DNA of 64,000 nucleotides, from NCBI RefSeq assembly GCF_011601275.1, contig NZ_JAAOLY010000007.1:124001-188000 (forward strand), written 5' to 3'. Numbering within the stretch: position 1 is the first letter of the stretch; each line of letters opens with the position of its first letter. The stretch comes from Janthinobacterium lividum. GTDB taxonomy: Bacteria; Pseudomonadota; Gammaproteobacteria; Burkholderiales; Burkholderiaceae_D. Under the pieces are notes generated by a model. The model did not search any database, had not been told where the DNA came from, and saw only the letters and a list, made by a program, of their open reading frames with translations. Positions 8,558 to 19,380 of the stretch are shown here, in pieces. A program made the position numbers and the translations under genes.

Positions 8558-8674
8558 ACTGGCAGCAACACCGCCCGCTCATCCAGGGGCAGGCAGTAAC
8601 CGGACCCACCATTTCGCCGCTGCACGCGATGGCCGGCAGCTTCAATGTAGTGATTCAGCAGTATCCTCTTTTAG

Positions 8675-8709
8675 CGCGGGCGCCCCTGGGTTTGCCCGCG
8701 TATTTTTTT
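8675..8709 (+). terminator. Rho-independent terminator after maltoporin
   Basis: A 7-bp stem CGCGGGC (8675-8681) and GCCCGCG (8694-8700) with a 12-base loop is followed directly by TATTTTTTT. This is a clear intrinsic terminator on the plus strand that separates the porin gene from the LacI-type regulator gene. Confidence 0.85.
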
Positions 8710-8813
8710 GGGCGCTGCCGCCGCTTGTCATCCCCCTGATCATTCCGGCATTTATCAGATAAACTACCCTGCATCGCACCGCATCGCTCCCGACCCACCC
8801 AGACGCAGCATCC

Positions 8814-9824
8814 ATGAACCTCAAAAATCTCGCCAAAACGCTAGGAATATCCGAAACCACCGTCAGCCGCGCCTTGAATGGCTATCCGGAAGTGAGCGAA
8901 CGCACGCGCGAACGTGTGCTGGCAGCAGCGCAAGCGGCCGGCTACCGTCCCAATCCCATGGCGCGCAGCCTGGCCGTCGGACGCACGAATATCGTCGGCA
9001 TCATCTACCCGCTGATGCCGAACGACCTGGCCGACCCGATGTTCATCGACATCGTGGGCGGCATGTCGGAAGCGCTGGAAGCGCAGCAGATGGACATGAT
9101 GATCGCGCCCGCGTCGGCCACCAACGAATTCCACACCTACGAACGCATGGTCAAGGGGCGCCGCATCGATGGCCTGATCGTCGGGCGCACGAAACCGTTC
9201 GACGAGCGCATCGCCTACCTGGCGCAGCAGGGCATGCCGTTTGTCGCGCACGGCCGCACGCAGCTGAACCAGCCGCATGCGTGGTTCGACTACGACAACG
9301 AGGCCGGCATGCGCCTGGCCGTCGAGCGCCTGGCGCAGCTGGGCCACCAGCGCATCGGCCTGATCAGCGCCACGCCGGACCTGAACTTTGTGCGCCAGCG
9401 CGTCGAGAGTTTCCAGCACGCCATGCAGGCGGGCGGCCTGGCCGTCGACCCGGACAACCTGGTCGACAATGCCCACGACCGCCGCGCCGGCTACCAGGCC
9501 ATGCAGCGCCTGCTGGCCCGCTCGCCCCGCCCTACCGCCGTCATCGTCGACAATCACATGTCGGGTGTGGGCGCCGTGCGCGCCCTGCTCGACGCGGGCA
9601 TCAGCATCGGCCGCGAGATGTCGCTGATCGTCTGGGGCGTAATGGAAGATTCCCTGGCCGGCCACAACGTCACCACCGTCGTCCAGCCCGACCCGCGCGG
9701 CGCCGGCGCGAAAATGATCAACATGCTGCTGGCCCAGATGGATGGCACGCCCGTCACCGATTTGCAGGAATTGTGGCCATGCGAACTGTTGCCGGGCGAG
9801 TCGGCGGGACCCGTGCCGAACTAG
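8814..9824 (+). CDS. LacI-family regulator of the maltose/maltodextrin cluster
   Basis: A 336-residue repressor-type protein. The N-terminal LacI HTH is intact (LKNLAKTLGISETTVSRALN, residues 3-22) with the hinge helix ARSLAVGRTN (about 50-59), followed by a periplasmic-binding-protein-like effector domain with the family end (WPCELLPGES). It lies between the porin and the catabolic operon, both of which carry TCAAAGCGCTTTGA palindromes, a typical LacI-family operator type, so it is the likely regulator. Whether it represses or activates and which sugar it senses (maltose is the obvious guess) are not visible. A separate palindrome TTTATCAGATAAA at 8751-8763 lies upstream of its own start and may serve autoregulation. 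Confidence 0.9.
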   Translation: MNLKNLAKTLGISETTVSRALNGYPEVSERTRERVLAAAQAAGYRPNPMARSLAVGRTNIVGIIYPLMPNDLADPMFIDIVGGMSEALEAQQMDMMIAPASATNEFHTYERMVKGRRIDGLIVGRTKPFDERIAYLAQQGMPFVAHGRTQLNQPHAWFDYDNEAGMRLAVERLAQLGHQRIGLISATPDLNFVRQRVESFQHAMQAGGLAVDPDNLVDNAHDRRAGYQAMQRLLARSPRPTAVIVDNHMSGVGAVRALLDAGISIGREMSLIVWGVMEDSLAGHNVTTVVQPDPRGAGAKMINMLLAQMDGTPVTDLQELWPCELLPGESAGPVPN

Positions 9825-9927
9825 GCATTTTCCGCCTCCCTGCGCCGCCGGCCGCCTGGCCAGCGGCGCCATCTTGTTATCCTGAATCACCCTCATAAAA
9901 AAATCGTATGTCTGGCGCGTGTATCGC

Positions 9928-9981
9928 TTTACTTTTCAAAGCGCTTTGAACTATACTCAATTCATAATCAAAGCGCTTTGA
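9928..9981 (+). promoter_or_regulatory. Promoter and two operators of the maltodextrin operon
   Basis: TTTACT (9928-9933), an 18-base spacer and TATACT (9952-9957) repeat the porin promoter geometry exactly. The palindrome TCAAAGCGCTTTGA fills the spacer (9936-9949) and a second identical copy lies at 9968-9981, downstream of the -10 box. Centres are 32 bp apart, about three helical turns. Occupation of either site would block RNA polymerase, consistent with repression by the adjacent LacI-type protein. Confidence 0.8.
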
Positions 9982-10063
9982 ATTTTAAAATAAGACGTTC
10001 GCCTACCAACCAGCAGCGCCGCCCTGATAGCCAAGGCTACAGGCAACTTTTAAGAAATCATTC

Positions 10064-11701
10064 ATGCCGACCATCCAGAACAATCTCGCCCACCTGCCCG
10101 CCGACTGGTGGCGCAGCGCCGTCATCTACCAAGTCTATCCACGCAGCTTCCTCGACAGCAATGGCGACGGCATCGGCGACTTGCCCGGCATTACCTCCAA
10201 GCTCGATTACATCGCCGCCCTGGGCGCCGACATCGTGTGGATCTCGCCCTTCTTTACGTCGCCGATGAAAGACTTCGGCTATGACGTGGCCGATTTCTGC
10301 GACGTCGATCCCATGTTTGGTACTTTGGCCGACTTCGACCGCCTCGTGGCCCGCGCCCATGAACTGGGCTTGAAAGTGATGATCGACCAGGTGCTGTCGC
10401 ACTCGTCCGACAACCATCCGTGGTTCGTGGAAAGCCGCTCCAGCCGCGACAATCCCAAGGCCGACTGGTATGTATGGGCCGACCAGAAACCGGATGGCAC
10501 GGCGCCGAACAACTGGCTGTCCGTGTTCGGCGGTTCCGCGTGGCAATGGGAGCCGCGCCGCGGCCAGTATTACCTGCATGATTTCCTCGTCAGCCAGCCC
10601 GACCTGAACTTCCATAATCCTGCCGTGCAGCAGGCGCAGCTGGACAACCTGCGTTTCTGGCTCGAGCGCGGTGTCGACGGCTTCCGCTTCGATTCCTGCA
10701 ACTTCCCGTATCACGACCAACTGCTGCGCGACAATCCGCCAGCCGCGCAGCGCGACGCGAGCAGCGTGTCGGCCATCAACCCGTACGGCATGCAAGCGCA
10801 CGTGTACGACAAGACGCAGCCGGAAAACATCGCCTACCTGCAGCGCGTGCGCGCCGTGCTCGATGGATACCAGGCCGTTTCCATCGGCGAAGTGGGCGAC
10901 GACAATGCGCTGGCCACCATGGCGGCCTACACGGGCGCCGACAAGCTGCACATGGCCTACAGTTTCAACTTGCTGACGGCGGAGTTTTCCGCCGCGCATA
11001 TCCGCAAGCAAGTGGAAGAGTTCGAAGCGCAAGTGGCCGACGGCTGGGCTTCCTGGTCCGTGGGCAACCACGACAGCGTGCGCGTCATGACGCGCTGGGG
11101 TGGCGAGAACCCGTCACCGTCGCTGGCCAAGGTGGTGCTGGCCGTGCAGGCCGCGCTGAAAGGCACGCCGTGCCTGTACCAGGGCGACGAGCTGGCCCTG
11201 ACGGAAGCGGACATTCCTTTCGAGGCGCTGCAAGACCCGTACGGCATCCCGTTCTGGCCCCAGTTCAAGGGCCGCGACGGCTGCCGCACGCCGATGCCGT
11301 GGGTGGCGGAAGCACCGCATGGCGGCTTCAGCACTACCACGCCTTGGCTGCCCGTGCCGCCCGAGCACCTGGAGCGCGCCGTCGACGTGGAGGAGCACGA
11401 TAGCGGCTCGGCGCTGCGCTTTGCCCAGAACATCCTCGCCTGGCGCCGCACCCTGCCGCAATTGCTGCGCGGCGACATCAGTTTCTTCGATGCGCCGGAA
11501 CCCGTGCTGGCCCTGCGCCGCGATCTGCCGGGACACCCGTCCGTGCTGGCCGCCTTCAACCTGGGCACGCAAGCGGTCAGTTTCGCCTGGCCCGACGCGG
11601 CGCCGGCGGCCGAGCTGGCCGGTCACGGCTTGCCAGGCAGCAAAGATGGCCAGCAGATCACCCTGCCCCCGCATGGCGGCTGGTTCGGCACCCTGGCATA
11701 A
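10064..11701 (+). CDS. Alpha-glucosidase, glycoside hydrolase family 13
   Basis: Cytoplasmic enzyme of 545 residues, no signal peptide, which would cut glucose from imported maltose or maltodextrins. GH13 landmarks are all present: VIYQVYPRSFLDSNGDGIGD near residue 20, the nucleophile Asp210 in GVDGFRFDSCNF, the acid/base Glu276 in SIGEVGDD, and the stabilising Asp337 in SVGNHDSVR. The start and the region before the nucleophile fit the oligo-1,6-glucosidase/alpha-glucosidase subgroups (GH13_23-like) rather than amylases. Trehalose synthase activity is less likely given the length and the maltose context. First gene of the operon behind the two-operator promoter; an 84-base gap with a hairpin leads to the ABC ATPase gene. 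Confidence 0.9.
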   Translation: MPTIQNNLAHLPADWWRSAVIYQVYPRSFLDSNGDGIGDLPGITSKLDYIAALGADIVWISPFFTSPMKDFGYDVADFCDVDPMFGTLADFDRLVARAHELGLKVMIDQVLSHSSDNHPWFVESRSSRDNPKADWYVWADQKPDGTAPNNWLSVFGGSAWQWEPRRGQYYLHDFLVSQPDLNFHNPAVQQAQLDNLRFWLERGVDGFRFDSCNFPYHDQLLRDNPPAAQRDASSVSAINPYGMQAHVYDKTQPENIAYLQRVRAVLDGYQAVSIGEVGDDNALATMAAYTGADKLHMAYSFNLLTAEFSAAHIRKQVEEFEAQVADGWASWSVGNHDSVRVMTRWGGENPSPSLAKVVLAVQAALKGTPCLYQGDELALTEADIPFEALQDPYGIPFWPQFKGRDGCRTPMPWVAEAPHGGFSTTTPWLPVPPEHLERAVDVEEHDSGSALRFAQNILAWRRTLPQLLRGDISFFDAPEPVLALRRDLPGHPSVLAAFNLGTQAVSFAWPDAAPAAELAGHGLPGSKDGQQITLPPHGGWFGTLA

Positions 11702-11711
11702 ATCGCAGGCT

Positions 11712-11730
11712 TTGGCGGCCATGCCGCCAA
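11712..11730 (+). other. Intercistronic hairpin after alpha-glucosidase
   Basis: A perfect 8-bp stem TTGGCGGC/GCCGCCAA with a CAT loop, 10 bases after the alpha-glucosidase stop. No T run follows. Such hairpins often tune relative expression or RNA decay between genes of one operon. Confidence 0.35.
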
Positions 11731-11785
11731 TTACAATAACGAGCCCCGCGCATCAGCGGGGACGAATTGACACAGTGAGGACGAC

Positions 11786-12871
<1,086 letters not shown>

Positions 12872-12886
12872 CACCCGGCTTTAAGG

Positions 12887-12914
12887 GGCCAGGCGCTACA
12901 GGCGCCGCCTGGCC
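12887..12914 (+). other. Stem-loop between the ATPase gene and malE
   Basis: A perfect 9-bp stem GGCCAGGCG/CGCCTGGCC with a 10-base loop, 16 bases after the ATPase stop and about 70 bases before malE. It may uncouple expression of the abundant binding protein from the ATPase, a pattern known in binding-protein operons. It is not followed by a clean T run. Confidence 0.4.
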
Positions 12915-12981
12915 TGGTTGTATCGTTCTAGCCTTGATACTCAACATAAACTTAGCATAAAAAAAGATACTGGAGATTGAC

Positions 12982-14202
12982 ATGTCCTTCACGCACCCGA
13001 AACGCAGCTTCATCAAAACTACCCTGATCGCCGCCGCTCTGGCCGGCATCGGCAACCTGGCCGCCGTCAGCATCGCGAACGCGGCCGAAGCAGGCACCCT
13101 GCTGATCTGGATCAATGGCGACAAAGGCTACAAGGGTCTGGCCAAGGTCGGCGAAGAGTTCACCAAGAAGACGGGCATCAAGGTCGTCGTCGAGCATCCG
13201 GAAGATGCGCCGAACAAATTCCAGCAAGCGGCGGCCGCCGGCAAGGGCCCGGACATCTGGATCTGGCCGCATGACCGCATCGGCACCTGGATCGACGCCG
13301 GCTTGCTGCAACCATTGACGCCAAGCAAGGAAGCGCGCGCCGCCATCCTGCCGCTGGCCTGGAACGCCTTCACGGTAAGCGGCAAGACCTGGGGCTACCC
13401 GATCTCCATCGAAGCCGTCGCCCTCGTCTACAACAAGGACCTGGTGCCGACGCCGCCAAAAACCTTCGAGGAAATCGCCGCGCTGGACAAGAAATTGTCC
13501 GCCCAGGGTAAAAAGGCCATCCTGTGGGATTACACGAACACCTATTTCACGTGGCCATTGCTGGGCGCGGGCGGCGGCTTCCCGTTTGAAGTCAAGTCCG
13601 ACGGCCGCTACGATGCAGCGAAAACCGGCGTGAACAATGCCGGTTCGCAAGCGGGCGTGAATGCGCTGATGACCCTGATCAACAGCGGCGCCATGCCGAA
13701 GGGCGCCGGCTACGCGGAAATGGAAGCGGGCTTCAACCAGGGCAAGATCGCCATGATGATCAACGGCCCATGGTCGTGGGACAATGCGCGCAAGTCGAAA
13801 ATCAACTTCGGCGTGGCAACGATCCCTACCGTTGCCGGCAAGACGGCCACGCCATTCGTGGGCGTGCTGGGCGCGATGATTTCCAAGGCCAGCCCGAACA
13901 AGGACCTGGCCACGGAATTCCTGGAAAACCAGATGCTGCAGATCAATGGCCTGAAAACCATCAACGCCGACGTCCCGCTGGGCACGCCAGCCAACAAGGT
14001 GCTGTTCGCGGAACTGAAGGCCAATCCGAACATCCAGGCGACGATGGAAAGCGCGCAAGCGGGCCGCCCGATGCCGAACAACCCGGAAATGGGCCGCTTC
14101 TGGTCGTCGATGCAATCGGCGCTGGAAAACATCACGCAAGGCCGCCAGACAACCAAGGATGGCCTGGATGCGGCGGCGAAGCGGATTACGACCGCCAATT
14201 AA
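12982..14202 (+). CDS. malE: Maltose/maltodextrin-binding periplasmic protein
   Basis: A 406-residue extracellular solute-binding protein (family 1). The secretion signal is long, with basic [10 protein letters not shown] then a hydrophobic run to IANAAEA (cleavage near residue 35). The mature protein opens [20 protein letters not shown] and contains [14 protein letters not shown] and [10 protein letters not shown], closely matching E. coli MalE motifs, so maltose/maltodextrin specificity is well supported. It delivers sugar to MalF-MalG. Ribosome site ACTGGAG lies 9 bases before the ATG. A stem-loop upstream and a REP-like repeat directly downstream may raise its message level relative to the membrane subunits. 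Confidence 0.92.
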   Translation: MSFTHPKRSFIKTTLIAAALAGIGNLAAVSIANAAEAGTLLIWINGDKGYKGLAKVGEEFTKKTGIKVVVEHPEDAPNKFQQAAAAGKGPDIWIWPHDRIGTWIDAGLLQPLTPSKEARAAILPLAWNAFTVSGKTWGYPISIEAVALVYNKDLVPTPPKTFEEIAALDKKLSAQGKKAILWDYTNTYFTWPLLGAGGGFPFEVKSDGRYDAAKTGVNNAGSQAGVNALMTLINSGAMPKGAGYAEMEAGFNQGKIAMMINGPWSWDNARKSKINFGVATIPTVAGKTATPFVGVLGAMISKASPNKDLATEFLENQMLQINGLKTINADVPLGTPANKVLFAELKANPNIQATMESAQAGRPMPNNPEMGRFWSSMQSALENITQGRQTTKDGLDAAAKRITTAN

Positions 14203-14208
14203 AATTAG

Positions 14209-14310
14209 GTAGGTCGGATTAGCGGGGCCGCCGAGGCGCTTGCGCGTAATCCGACATGCACGCCAACAATGTTGTCGGATTACGGCCCTTTGGGCCTAAT
14301 CCGACCTACG
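14209..14310. repeat. REP-like palindromic repeat, copy 1
   Basis: Two hairpins nested in one large palindrome. The outer arms are GTAGGTCGGATTAG and CTAATCCGACCTAC, inner CGTAATCCGAC and GTCGGATTACG arms face each other across ACAATGTTG. It lies between malE and malF, a classic place for REP elements to protect the binding-protein message. Related copies are at 22192-22281 and 57733-57795. Confidence 0.75.
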
Positions 14311-14330
14311 TATCATTACAGGTATCCATC

Positions 14331-15842
14331 GTGCGCAAGTTTATCGGCCCTACGGTATTGACCATCAGCATGGCGCTGGGTCTGTATCTGCTCTTCATGT
14401 TGTACATTTCCGGCCAGACCATGCTGGCCGCCGTTTTCCTCGGCTTGCTGACCCTGACGACGTTTGTCTTCACGTCGCCGCGCGCCTATGCCTACCGTTA
14501 CCTGTTTCCCGGCATCACGGCGGTGATCGTCTTCGTGCTGCTGCCGATGGTGTACACGGTGTCGATCGGCTTTACCAATTTCAGTTCGCGCAACCTGCTC
14601 ACCTACGAGCGGGCCACGCAATATTTGCTCGACGAAACGCAGCGGGTGGAAAGCGCCGGCTATGCCATGACCGTGCATGCCGACAACAAGGAATACCGCT
14701 TGCGCCTGGAAAGCCCGGACACGGGCGAAGTGCTGCTGACGCAGCCACTGGCCCTCAAGCGCGCCGTGCCCCTGAACGTGGAGGTGGCGCCAATCGATCC
14801 CGTGCAGGCGCCCGTGCTGACAGCACCGCTGGGCATCAAGGACATCATCGCCCTGCAAAAGGATTTGAAGCTGCTCACCCTCGTGCTGCCGAACAAGATC
14901 GAACTGCGCATGGTGGGCTTGCGCGAATTCGGCCCTGTCGCACACGTCTACAAGCAACTGCCGGACAAGACCCTGAAGAAAATCGCCACGGGCGAACTGG
15001 TCACGCCGAACTTCAAGACGGGCTTCTATGAAATGCCGGACGGCACCAAACTGGAACCAGGTTTCAAAGTGAACGTGGGTTTTGCCAACTTCGTCAAGAT
15101 TTTCTCCGACGAAGCGTTCCGCGGCCCCTTCCTGCGCATTTTTGTCTGGACCATCGTTTTCGCCCTGATCAGCGTGGCCACCACGACGGGTCTGGGCATG
15201 GTGCTGGCCGTGCTCCTGAACTGGGATGCGCTGCGCTTCCGCGGCCTGTACCGCACCCTGCTGTTCCTGCCGTACGCCGTGCCGGGCTTTATTTCCATCC
15301 TCGTCTTCAAGGGTCTGTTCAACAATAACTTTGGCGAGATCAACCTCGTGCTCGACGCCCTGTTCGGCATCAAGCCCGCCTGGTTCTCGGACACCACGCT
15401 GGCCAAGGCCATGATTTTGATCGTCAATACTTGGCTCGGCTACCCTTACATGATGGTGGTGTGCATGGGCTTGATCAAGGCAATTCCGTCGGACCTGTAC
15501 GAAGCCTCGGCCCTGGCCGGCGCGGGACCGCTGACGAATTTCTTCAAGATCACCCTGCCCCTGATCATCAAGCCGCTCACGCCGCTGATGGTGGCCAGCC
15601 TCGGTTTCAACTTCAACAATTTCGTGCTGATCAGCTTGTTGACGGGCGGGCGTCCCGATTTCCTCGACACTACCTTGCCGGCCGGCACGACGGACTTGCT
15701 CGTGTCCTACACCTACCGCATCGCGTTCGAGGATTCCGGCCAGAACTTTGGCCTGGCCGCCGCCATCTCGACCCTGATCTTCTTCCTCGTGGCCGCGATT
15801 TCGCTGGTCAACATGCGCCTGACGCGCATGAACAAAGCATAA
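14331..15842 (+). CDS. malF: Maltose ABC transporter permease MalF
   Basis: Inner-membrane permease of 503 residues if the GTG at 14331 (VRKFIGPTVL) is the start; the longer in-frame ATG at 14256 lies inside the REP-like repeat and would add a non-family tail. As in E. coli MalF (514 aa), helices 1-3 precede a large periplasmic loop of about 170 residues (about 95-265), which in E. coli contacts MalE. The binding-protein-dependent transport domain follows, with the EAA loop (EASALAGAGPLTNFFKITLP, about 398-417) that docks on the ATPase. It pairs with MalG, encoded 9 bases downstream. Confidence 0.9.
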   Translation: MRKFIGPTVLTISMALGLYLLFMLYISGQTMLAAVFLGLLTLTTFVFTSPRAYAYRYLFPGITAVIVFVLLPMVYTVSIGFTNFSSRNLLTYERATQYLLDETQRVESAGYAMTVHADNKEYRLRLESPDTGEVLLTQPLALKRAVPLNVEVAPIDPVQAPVLTAPLGIKDIIALQKDLKLLTLVLPNKIELRMVGLREFGPVAHVYKQLPDKTLKKIATGELVTPNFKTGFYEMPDGTKLEPGFKVNVGFANFVKIFSDEAFRGPFLRIFVWTIVFALISVATTTGLGMVLAVLLNWDALRFRGLYRTLLFLPYAVPGFISILVFKGLFNNNFGEINLVLDALFGIKPAWFSDTTLAKAMILIVNTWLGYPYMMVVCMGLIKAIPSDLYEASALAGAGPLTNFFKITLPLIIKPLTPLMVASLGFNFNNFVLISLLTGGRPDFLDTTLPAGTTDLLVSYTYRIAFEDSGQNFGLAAAISTLIFFLVAAISLVNMRLTRMNKA

Positions 15843-15851
15843 AGGACAGCC

Positions 15852-16742
15852 ATGGCTATCGTTGTCGATCGTTCCAACCGCTGGCGCATCCTGGCGGCCC
15901 ACGTCGCCGTGATCGCGCTGATCGCGCTGGTGATGTTTCCCTTCCTGATGATCTTGTCGATCTCCCTGCGGCCCGGCAATTTCGCCTCGGGCAGTCTGAT
16001 CCCGCCCGAGATCAGCTTCGAGCACTGGCGATTGGCGCTGGGCATGTCCTACCAGGCGCCCAACGGCGCACTCGTCGAGCCGGACTTCCCCGTGCTGCTG
16101 TGGCTATGGAATTCCATCAAGGTGGCCAGCATGAGCGCCACCGTCACCGTGCTGCTGTCGACCACTTGCGCCTATGCATTCGCGCGCATGCAGTTCCGCT
16201 TCAAGTCGCAGACGCTGTCCGCGCTGATGCTGCTGCAAATGTTCCCCGCCGTGCTGGCCCTGGTGGCCATCTACGCCATCTTCGACGTGCTCGGCAGCTA
16301 CGTGCCATGGCTGGGCATCGACCACCACGGCAGCCTGGTGCTGGCCTACACGGGCGGCATCGCCCTGCACATCTGGACCATCAAGGGCTACTACCAAACC
16401 ATCCCCGTGGAGATCGAGGAAGCGGCCAAGGTCGACGGCGCCACGCAATGGCAAGCCTTCGTCTACGTGCTGCTGCCGATGACGGTGCCCATCCTGATGG
16501 TGGTCTTCCTGTTGTCGTTCATCGGCGCCATCATCGAGTACCCGATCGCTTCCGTGCTGCTGCATGAACAGAACAACCTGACCCTGGCCGTCGGCTCGAA
16601 GCTGTTCCTGTACGAGCAAAAATACCTGTGGGGCGACTTCGCCGCGGCAGCCATCTTGTCCGGCCTGCCCATCACGGCCGTGTTCCTGCTGGCGCAAAAA
16701 TGGATGATCTCCGGCTTGACCGCCGGCGGCGTGAAAGGCTGA
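15852..16742 (+). CDS. malG: Maltose ABC transporter permease MalG
   Basis: A 296-residue permease, the same length as E. coli MalG, with six hydrophobic segments and the EAA motif [20 protein letters not shown] near residues 195-214, where the ATPase coupling helix docks. It ends GLTAGGVKG, matching the MalG C-terminal tail that reaches into the ATPase dimer. The ribosome site AAGGACAG precedes the ATG. malG begins 9 bases after malF and the amylase gene begins 1 base after its stop, so the three are almost certainly co-translated. Confidence 0.93.
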   Translation: MAIVVDRSNRWRILAAHVAVIALIALVMFPFLMILSISLRPGNFASGSLIPPEISFEHWRLALGMSYQAPNGALVEPDFPVLLWLWNSIKVASMSATVTVLLSTTCAYAFARMQFRFKSQTLSALMLLQMFPAVLALVAIYAIFDVLGSYVPWLGIDHHGSLVLAYTGGIALHIWTIKGYYQTIPVEIEEAAKVDGATQWQAFVYVLLPMTVPILMVVFLLSFIGAIIEYPIASVLLHEQNNLTLAVGSKLFLYEQKYLWGDFAAAAILSGLPITAVFLLAQKWMISGLTAGGVKG

Positions 16743-16743
16743 C

Positions 16744-18378
16744 ATGAAGACCGTGCTGACCGCCCTCGCCGCTTTGCTCGTCAGCCTGCCGGCGCAGGCG
16801 GGCAGCTTCGCGGATAATCCCATCGTCTACTTCGCCGTGACGGACCGTTTCGCCAACGGCAATCCCGGCAACGACCACAGTTATGGCCGCGCCGCCGACC
16901 CGCAAGGCGGCGATGTCGGCAGCTTCCACGGCGGCGACCTCGCCGGCATCACGCAGCGGCTGAAAGCCGGCTATTTCAAGGAACTGGGCGTCAACGCCCT
17001 GTGGATCACGGCGCCGTACGAGCAGATACACGGCTGGGTGGTGGGCGGCAAGCAGCAATTCCAGCATTACGCCTACCACGGCTACTGGGCGCTCGACTAC
17101 ACGACGATGGACGCCAACATGGGCACGCGCGACGAGCTGCGCGAAATGATGGACACGGCCCACGCGCAAGGCATCCGCGTGCTGTTCGATGTGGTGCTGA
17201 ACCACCCCGGCTATGCGGACCTGCGCACCCTGGCGCAGTACAAGGTGCCCGTGCTGTGGCCAGGCCATGAAAAGGCGAGCTTGCGCGACTATCACAGCTT
17301 CATCGACTACAACAACTTCGAATTCAAGCAATGGTGGGGGCCGGACTGGGTGCGCGCTGGCTTGCCCGGCTACCCGGACGGCGGCAAGGATGATTTCACC
17401 ATGCAGCTGGCCTACCTGCCCGACTTCCGCACGGAAAGCGGCAAGGCCGTGGGCTTGCCGCCCATCCTGCAACGTAAAAGCGACACGCGCGCCGTGTCCC
17501 TGCCCGACACCACCGTGCGCGGCTACCTGGTGCATTGGCTGGCCGACTGGGTGCGCGAATTCGGCGTCGACGGTTTCAGGGCCGACACCGTCAAGCACGT
17601 TGAGCCGGCCAGCTGGCTGGCCCTGCGCGCCGCGGCCACCGACGCACTGAAAGACTGGAAGGCGCGCCACCCGCAGCAAAAAATCGACGATGCGCCGTTC
17701 TGGATGACGGGCGAAGCGTGGGGCCATGGCCCCGAGCGCAGCAGCTGGCATGACGCGGGCTTCGACTCGATGATCAATTTCGATTTCCAGAATCGCGCAA
17801 GCGGCGACTGGAAAAGCATCGACGGCGTGTACCGCCAGTACGCGGGCTTGCTGAATAAGAGCCCGGGCCCCCGCTACGACATCCTGTCGTATATCTCGTC
17901 GCACGACACCAGTTTGTTCCCGCGCGACCGGCTGAAACATGGCTTGTCCGCCCTGCTGCTGGCGCCAGGCGGCGTGCAGCTGTTCTACGGCGATGAAAGC
18001 GCGCGCCAGCCTGGCGCGGCGCCCATCGGCGACGAACAGCAGGCGACCCGCTCCGACATGAACTGGTCTTCGCTCGATGGGCCCACCCTGGCGCATGCGC
18101 GCAAGCTGGGACAGTTCCGGCTGCGCCACCCTGTCCTGGCGCGCGGAGAGCATCGTCTGATCGATGAAAAACCGTATGCGTTCGCCCGCGTGCTGGATGG
18201 CGACGCCATCATCGCCGTGCCCGAGGCGCAAGGCGTCATCGAACTGAAAGTGCACGGCGTGTTCGCCGACGGCGCCAGCCTGCGCGACGCTTACACCAAT
18301 CAAACCTACATCGTTAAAAACAGCGCCGTCGCGGTGAACGCGGCCGGCACCGTCCTGTTAGAAAAGGCAGCACCATGA
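16744..18378 (+). CDS. Periplasmic alpha-amylase, GH13 (MalS-like)
   Basis: A 544-residue secreted amylase. The signal peptide is MKTVLTALAALLVSLPAQAG (cleavage near residue 19). GH13 motifs: DVVLNHPG (about 149-156), nucleophile Asp281 in GVDGFRADTVKH, acid/base Glu324 in MTGEAWGHG and Asp388 in ISSHDTSLF. The insert around YEQIHGWVVGGKQQFQHYAYHGYW is characteristic of E. coli MalS-like enzymes (GH13_19). It would shorten long maltodextrins in the periplasm so that MalEFG can import them. It is shorter than E. coli MalS (676 aa), lacking the extra N-terminal region. Its last bases overlap the PfkB gene start (ATGA). Confidence 0.88.
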   Translation: MKTVLTALAALLVSLPAQAGSFADNPIVYFAVTDRFANGNPGNDHSYGRAADPQGGDVGSFHGGDLAGITQRLKAGYFKELGVNALWITAPYEQIHGWVVGGKQQFQHYAYHGYWALDYTTMDANMGTRDELREMMDTAHAQGIRVLFDVVLNHPGYADLRTLAQYKVPVLWPGHEKASLRDYHSFIDYNNFEFKQWWGPDWVRAGLPGYPDGGKDDFTMQLAYLPDFRTESGKAVGLPPILQRKSDTRAVSLPDTTVRGYLVHWLADWVREFGVDGFRADTVKHVEPASWLALRAAATDALKDWKARHPQQKIDDAPFWMTGEAWGHGPERSSWHDAGFDSMINFDFQNRASGDWKSIDGVYRQYAGLLNKSPGPRYDILSYISSHDTSLFPRDRLKHGLSALLLAPGGVQLFYGDESARQPGAAPIGDEQQATRSDMNWSSLDGPTLAHARKLGQFRLRHPVLARGEHRLIDEKPYAFARVLDGDAIIAVPEAQGVIELKVHGVFADGASLRDAYTNQTYIVKNSAVAVNAAGTVLLEKAAP

Positions 18379-19286
18379 GCAGCTATGACATTTTAGTGGT
18401 CGGCGGCGCCGGCATCGACACGATCGTGCGCGTCCCCGACCTGCAACTGCCCGTCGCCGACTCCGTCCACGTGCCGCCCATCCGCGACTACGTGGCGCAC
18501 ACGGGCAATGGCGTGGCGCTCGGCTGCCACGCGCTGGGCTTGCGCTGCAAGTTCATCGACTTCATCGGCGACGATGCGCAAGGCGCGGCCATCCTGCAGC
18601 GCTATAAAGATGCCAGACTCGATTTCTCGCACATCGTCGAGCCATCTGGCACGCGGCGCAGCGTCAACCTCGTCGATCCGCAAGGACGCCGGCTGTCGCT
18701 GTACGACGGCCGCCATCCGGAAGACGTGCGCATGCCGGCCGCTTTTTATCTTCCCTACCTGGGACCGGCGCGCCACGCGCACTTTTCCATCATGGGCTGG
18801 GTGGCCGCGCTGTTTGACGATGCACTGACCTGCGGCACGACGGTGTCGACCGATCTGCACGACTGGGATGGCGTCAACCCGCACCACAAGGTGTTTGCGC
18901 TGCGCGCCGACCTGGTGTTTCTCAGCACCGCGGCACTCGGCGAGCGTCGGGACGACGTCATGCGTACGATTATTTCGGAAGGCCGCGCGCAAGCCGTCAT
19001 CGCCATGGCGGGCGCGCACGGTGCCTACCTGCTGGAACGGGACAGTGCCTCGGTGCGCCACTATCCGACGGCGGGATTGACGCTGCCCGTGGTGGACACG
19101 AATGGCGCGGGCGACTCGTTCGTGGCCGCCTTCCTGCACGCCTGGCTGAATGACGCTGACCTGGACACCGCCATGCGCCGCGGCGCCATCGGCGGCGCGT
19201 TTGCCTGTGCCCAGCATGGCACACATGAACGGTTTATCGGGCTGGCAGAGCTGCATGACTTATATCAAGACCGCACTAGCTTATGA
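18375..19286 (+). CDS. PfkB-family carbohydrate kinase
   Basis: A 303-residue ribokinase-fold sugar kinase. The N-terminal YDILVVGGAGIDTIVRV and the C-terminal signature VVDTNGAGDSFVAAFLHAW (catalytic Asp in GAGD near residue 245) are clear. It ends the maltodextrin operon and overlaps malS by 4 bp, so it is translationally coupled. A kinase here would phosphorylate the sugar freed by the glucosidase, but the substrate is not established; PfkB proteins act on fructose, ribose, nucleosides and others. A glucokinase substitute is an attractive inference only. It is 95 bases upstream of the unrelated metY-like gene. Confidence 0.85.
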   Translation: MSSYDILVVGGAGIDTIVRVPDLQLPVADSVHVPPIRDYVAHTGNGVALGCHALGLRCKFIDFIGDDAQGAAILQRYKDARLDFSHIVEPSGTRRSVNLVDPQGRRLSLYDGRHPEDVRMPAAFYLPYLGPARHAHFSIMGWVAALFDDALTCGTTVSTDLHDWDGVNPHHKVFALRADLVFLSTAALGERRDDVMRTIISEGRAQAVIAMAGAHGAYLLERDSASVRHYPTAGLTLPVVDTNGAGDSFVAAFLHAWLNDADLDTAMRRGAIGGAFACAQHGTHERFIGLAELHDLYQDRTSL

Positions 19287-19380
19287 CTTAATATTCTATC
19301 AAGCGTAGCAACGCGCTAATGGTCGCATGGCACAATGGCTGCGGATTTCACCACCGCATACCATCGACACCGGAGACCAC

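Noticed and set aside
14256-14330. An upstream ATG start for malF
   Set aside because: It lies inside the REP-like repeat and the added 25 residues do not resemble a MalF N-terminus; the GTG at 14331 fits the family.
14316-16025. A 569-codon minus-strand frame opposite malF and malG
   Set aside because: The plus strand carries textbook MalF and MalG, including EAA loops; the antisense frame is low-complexity.
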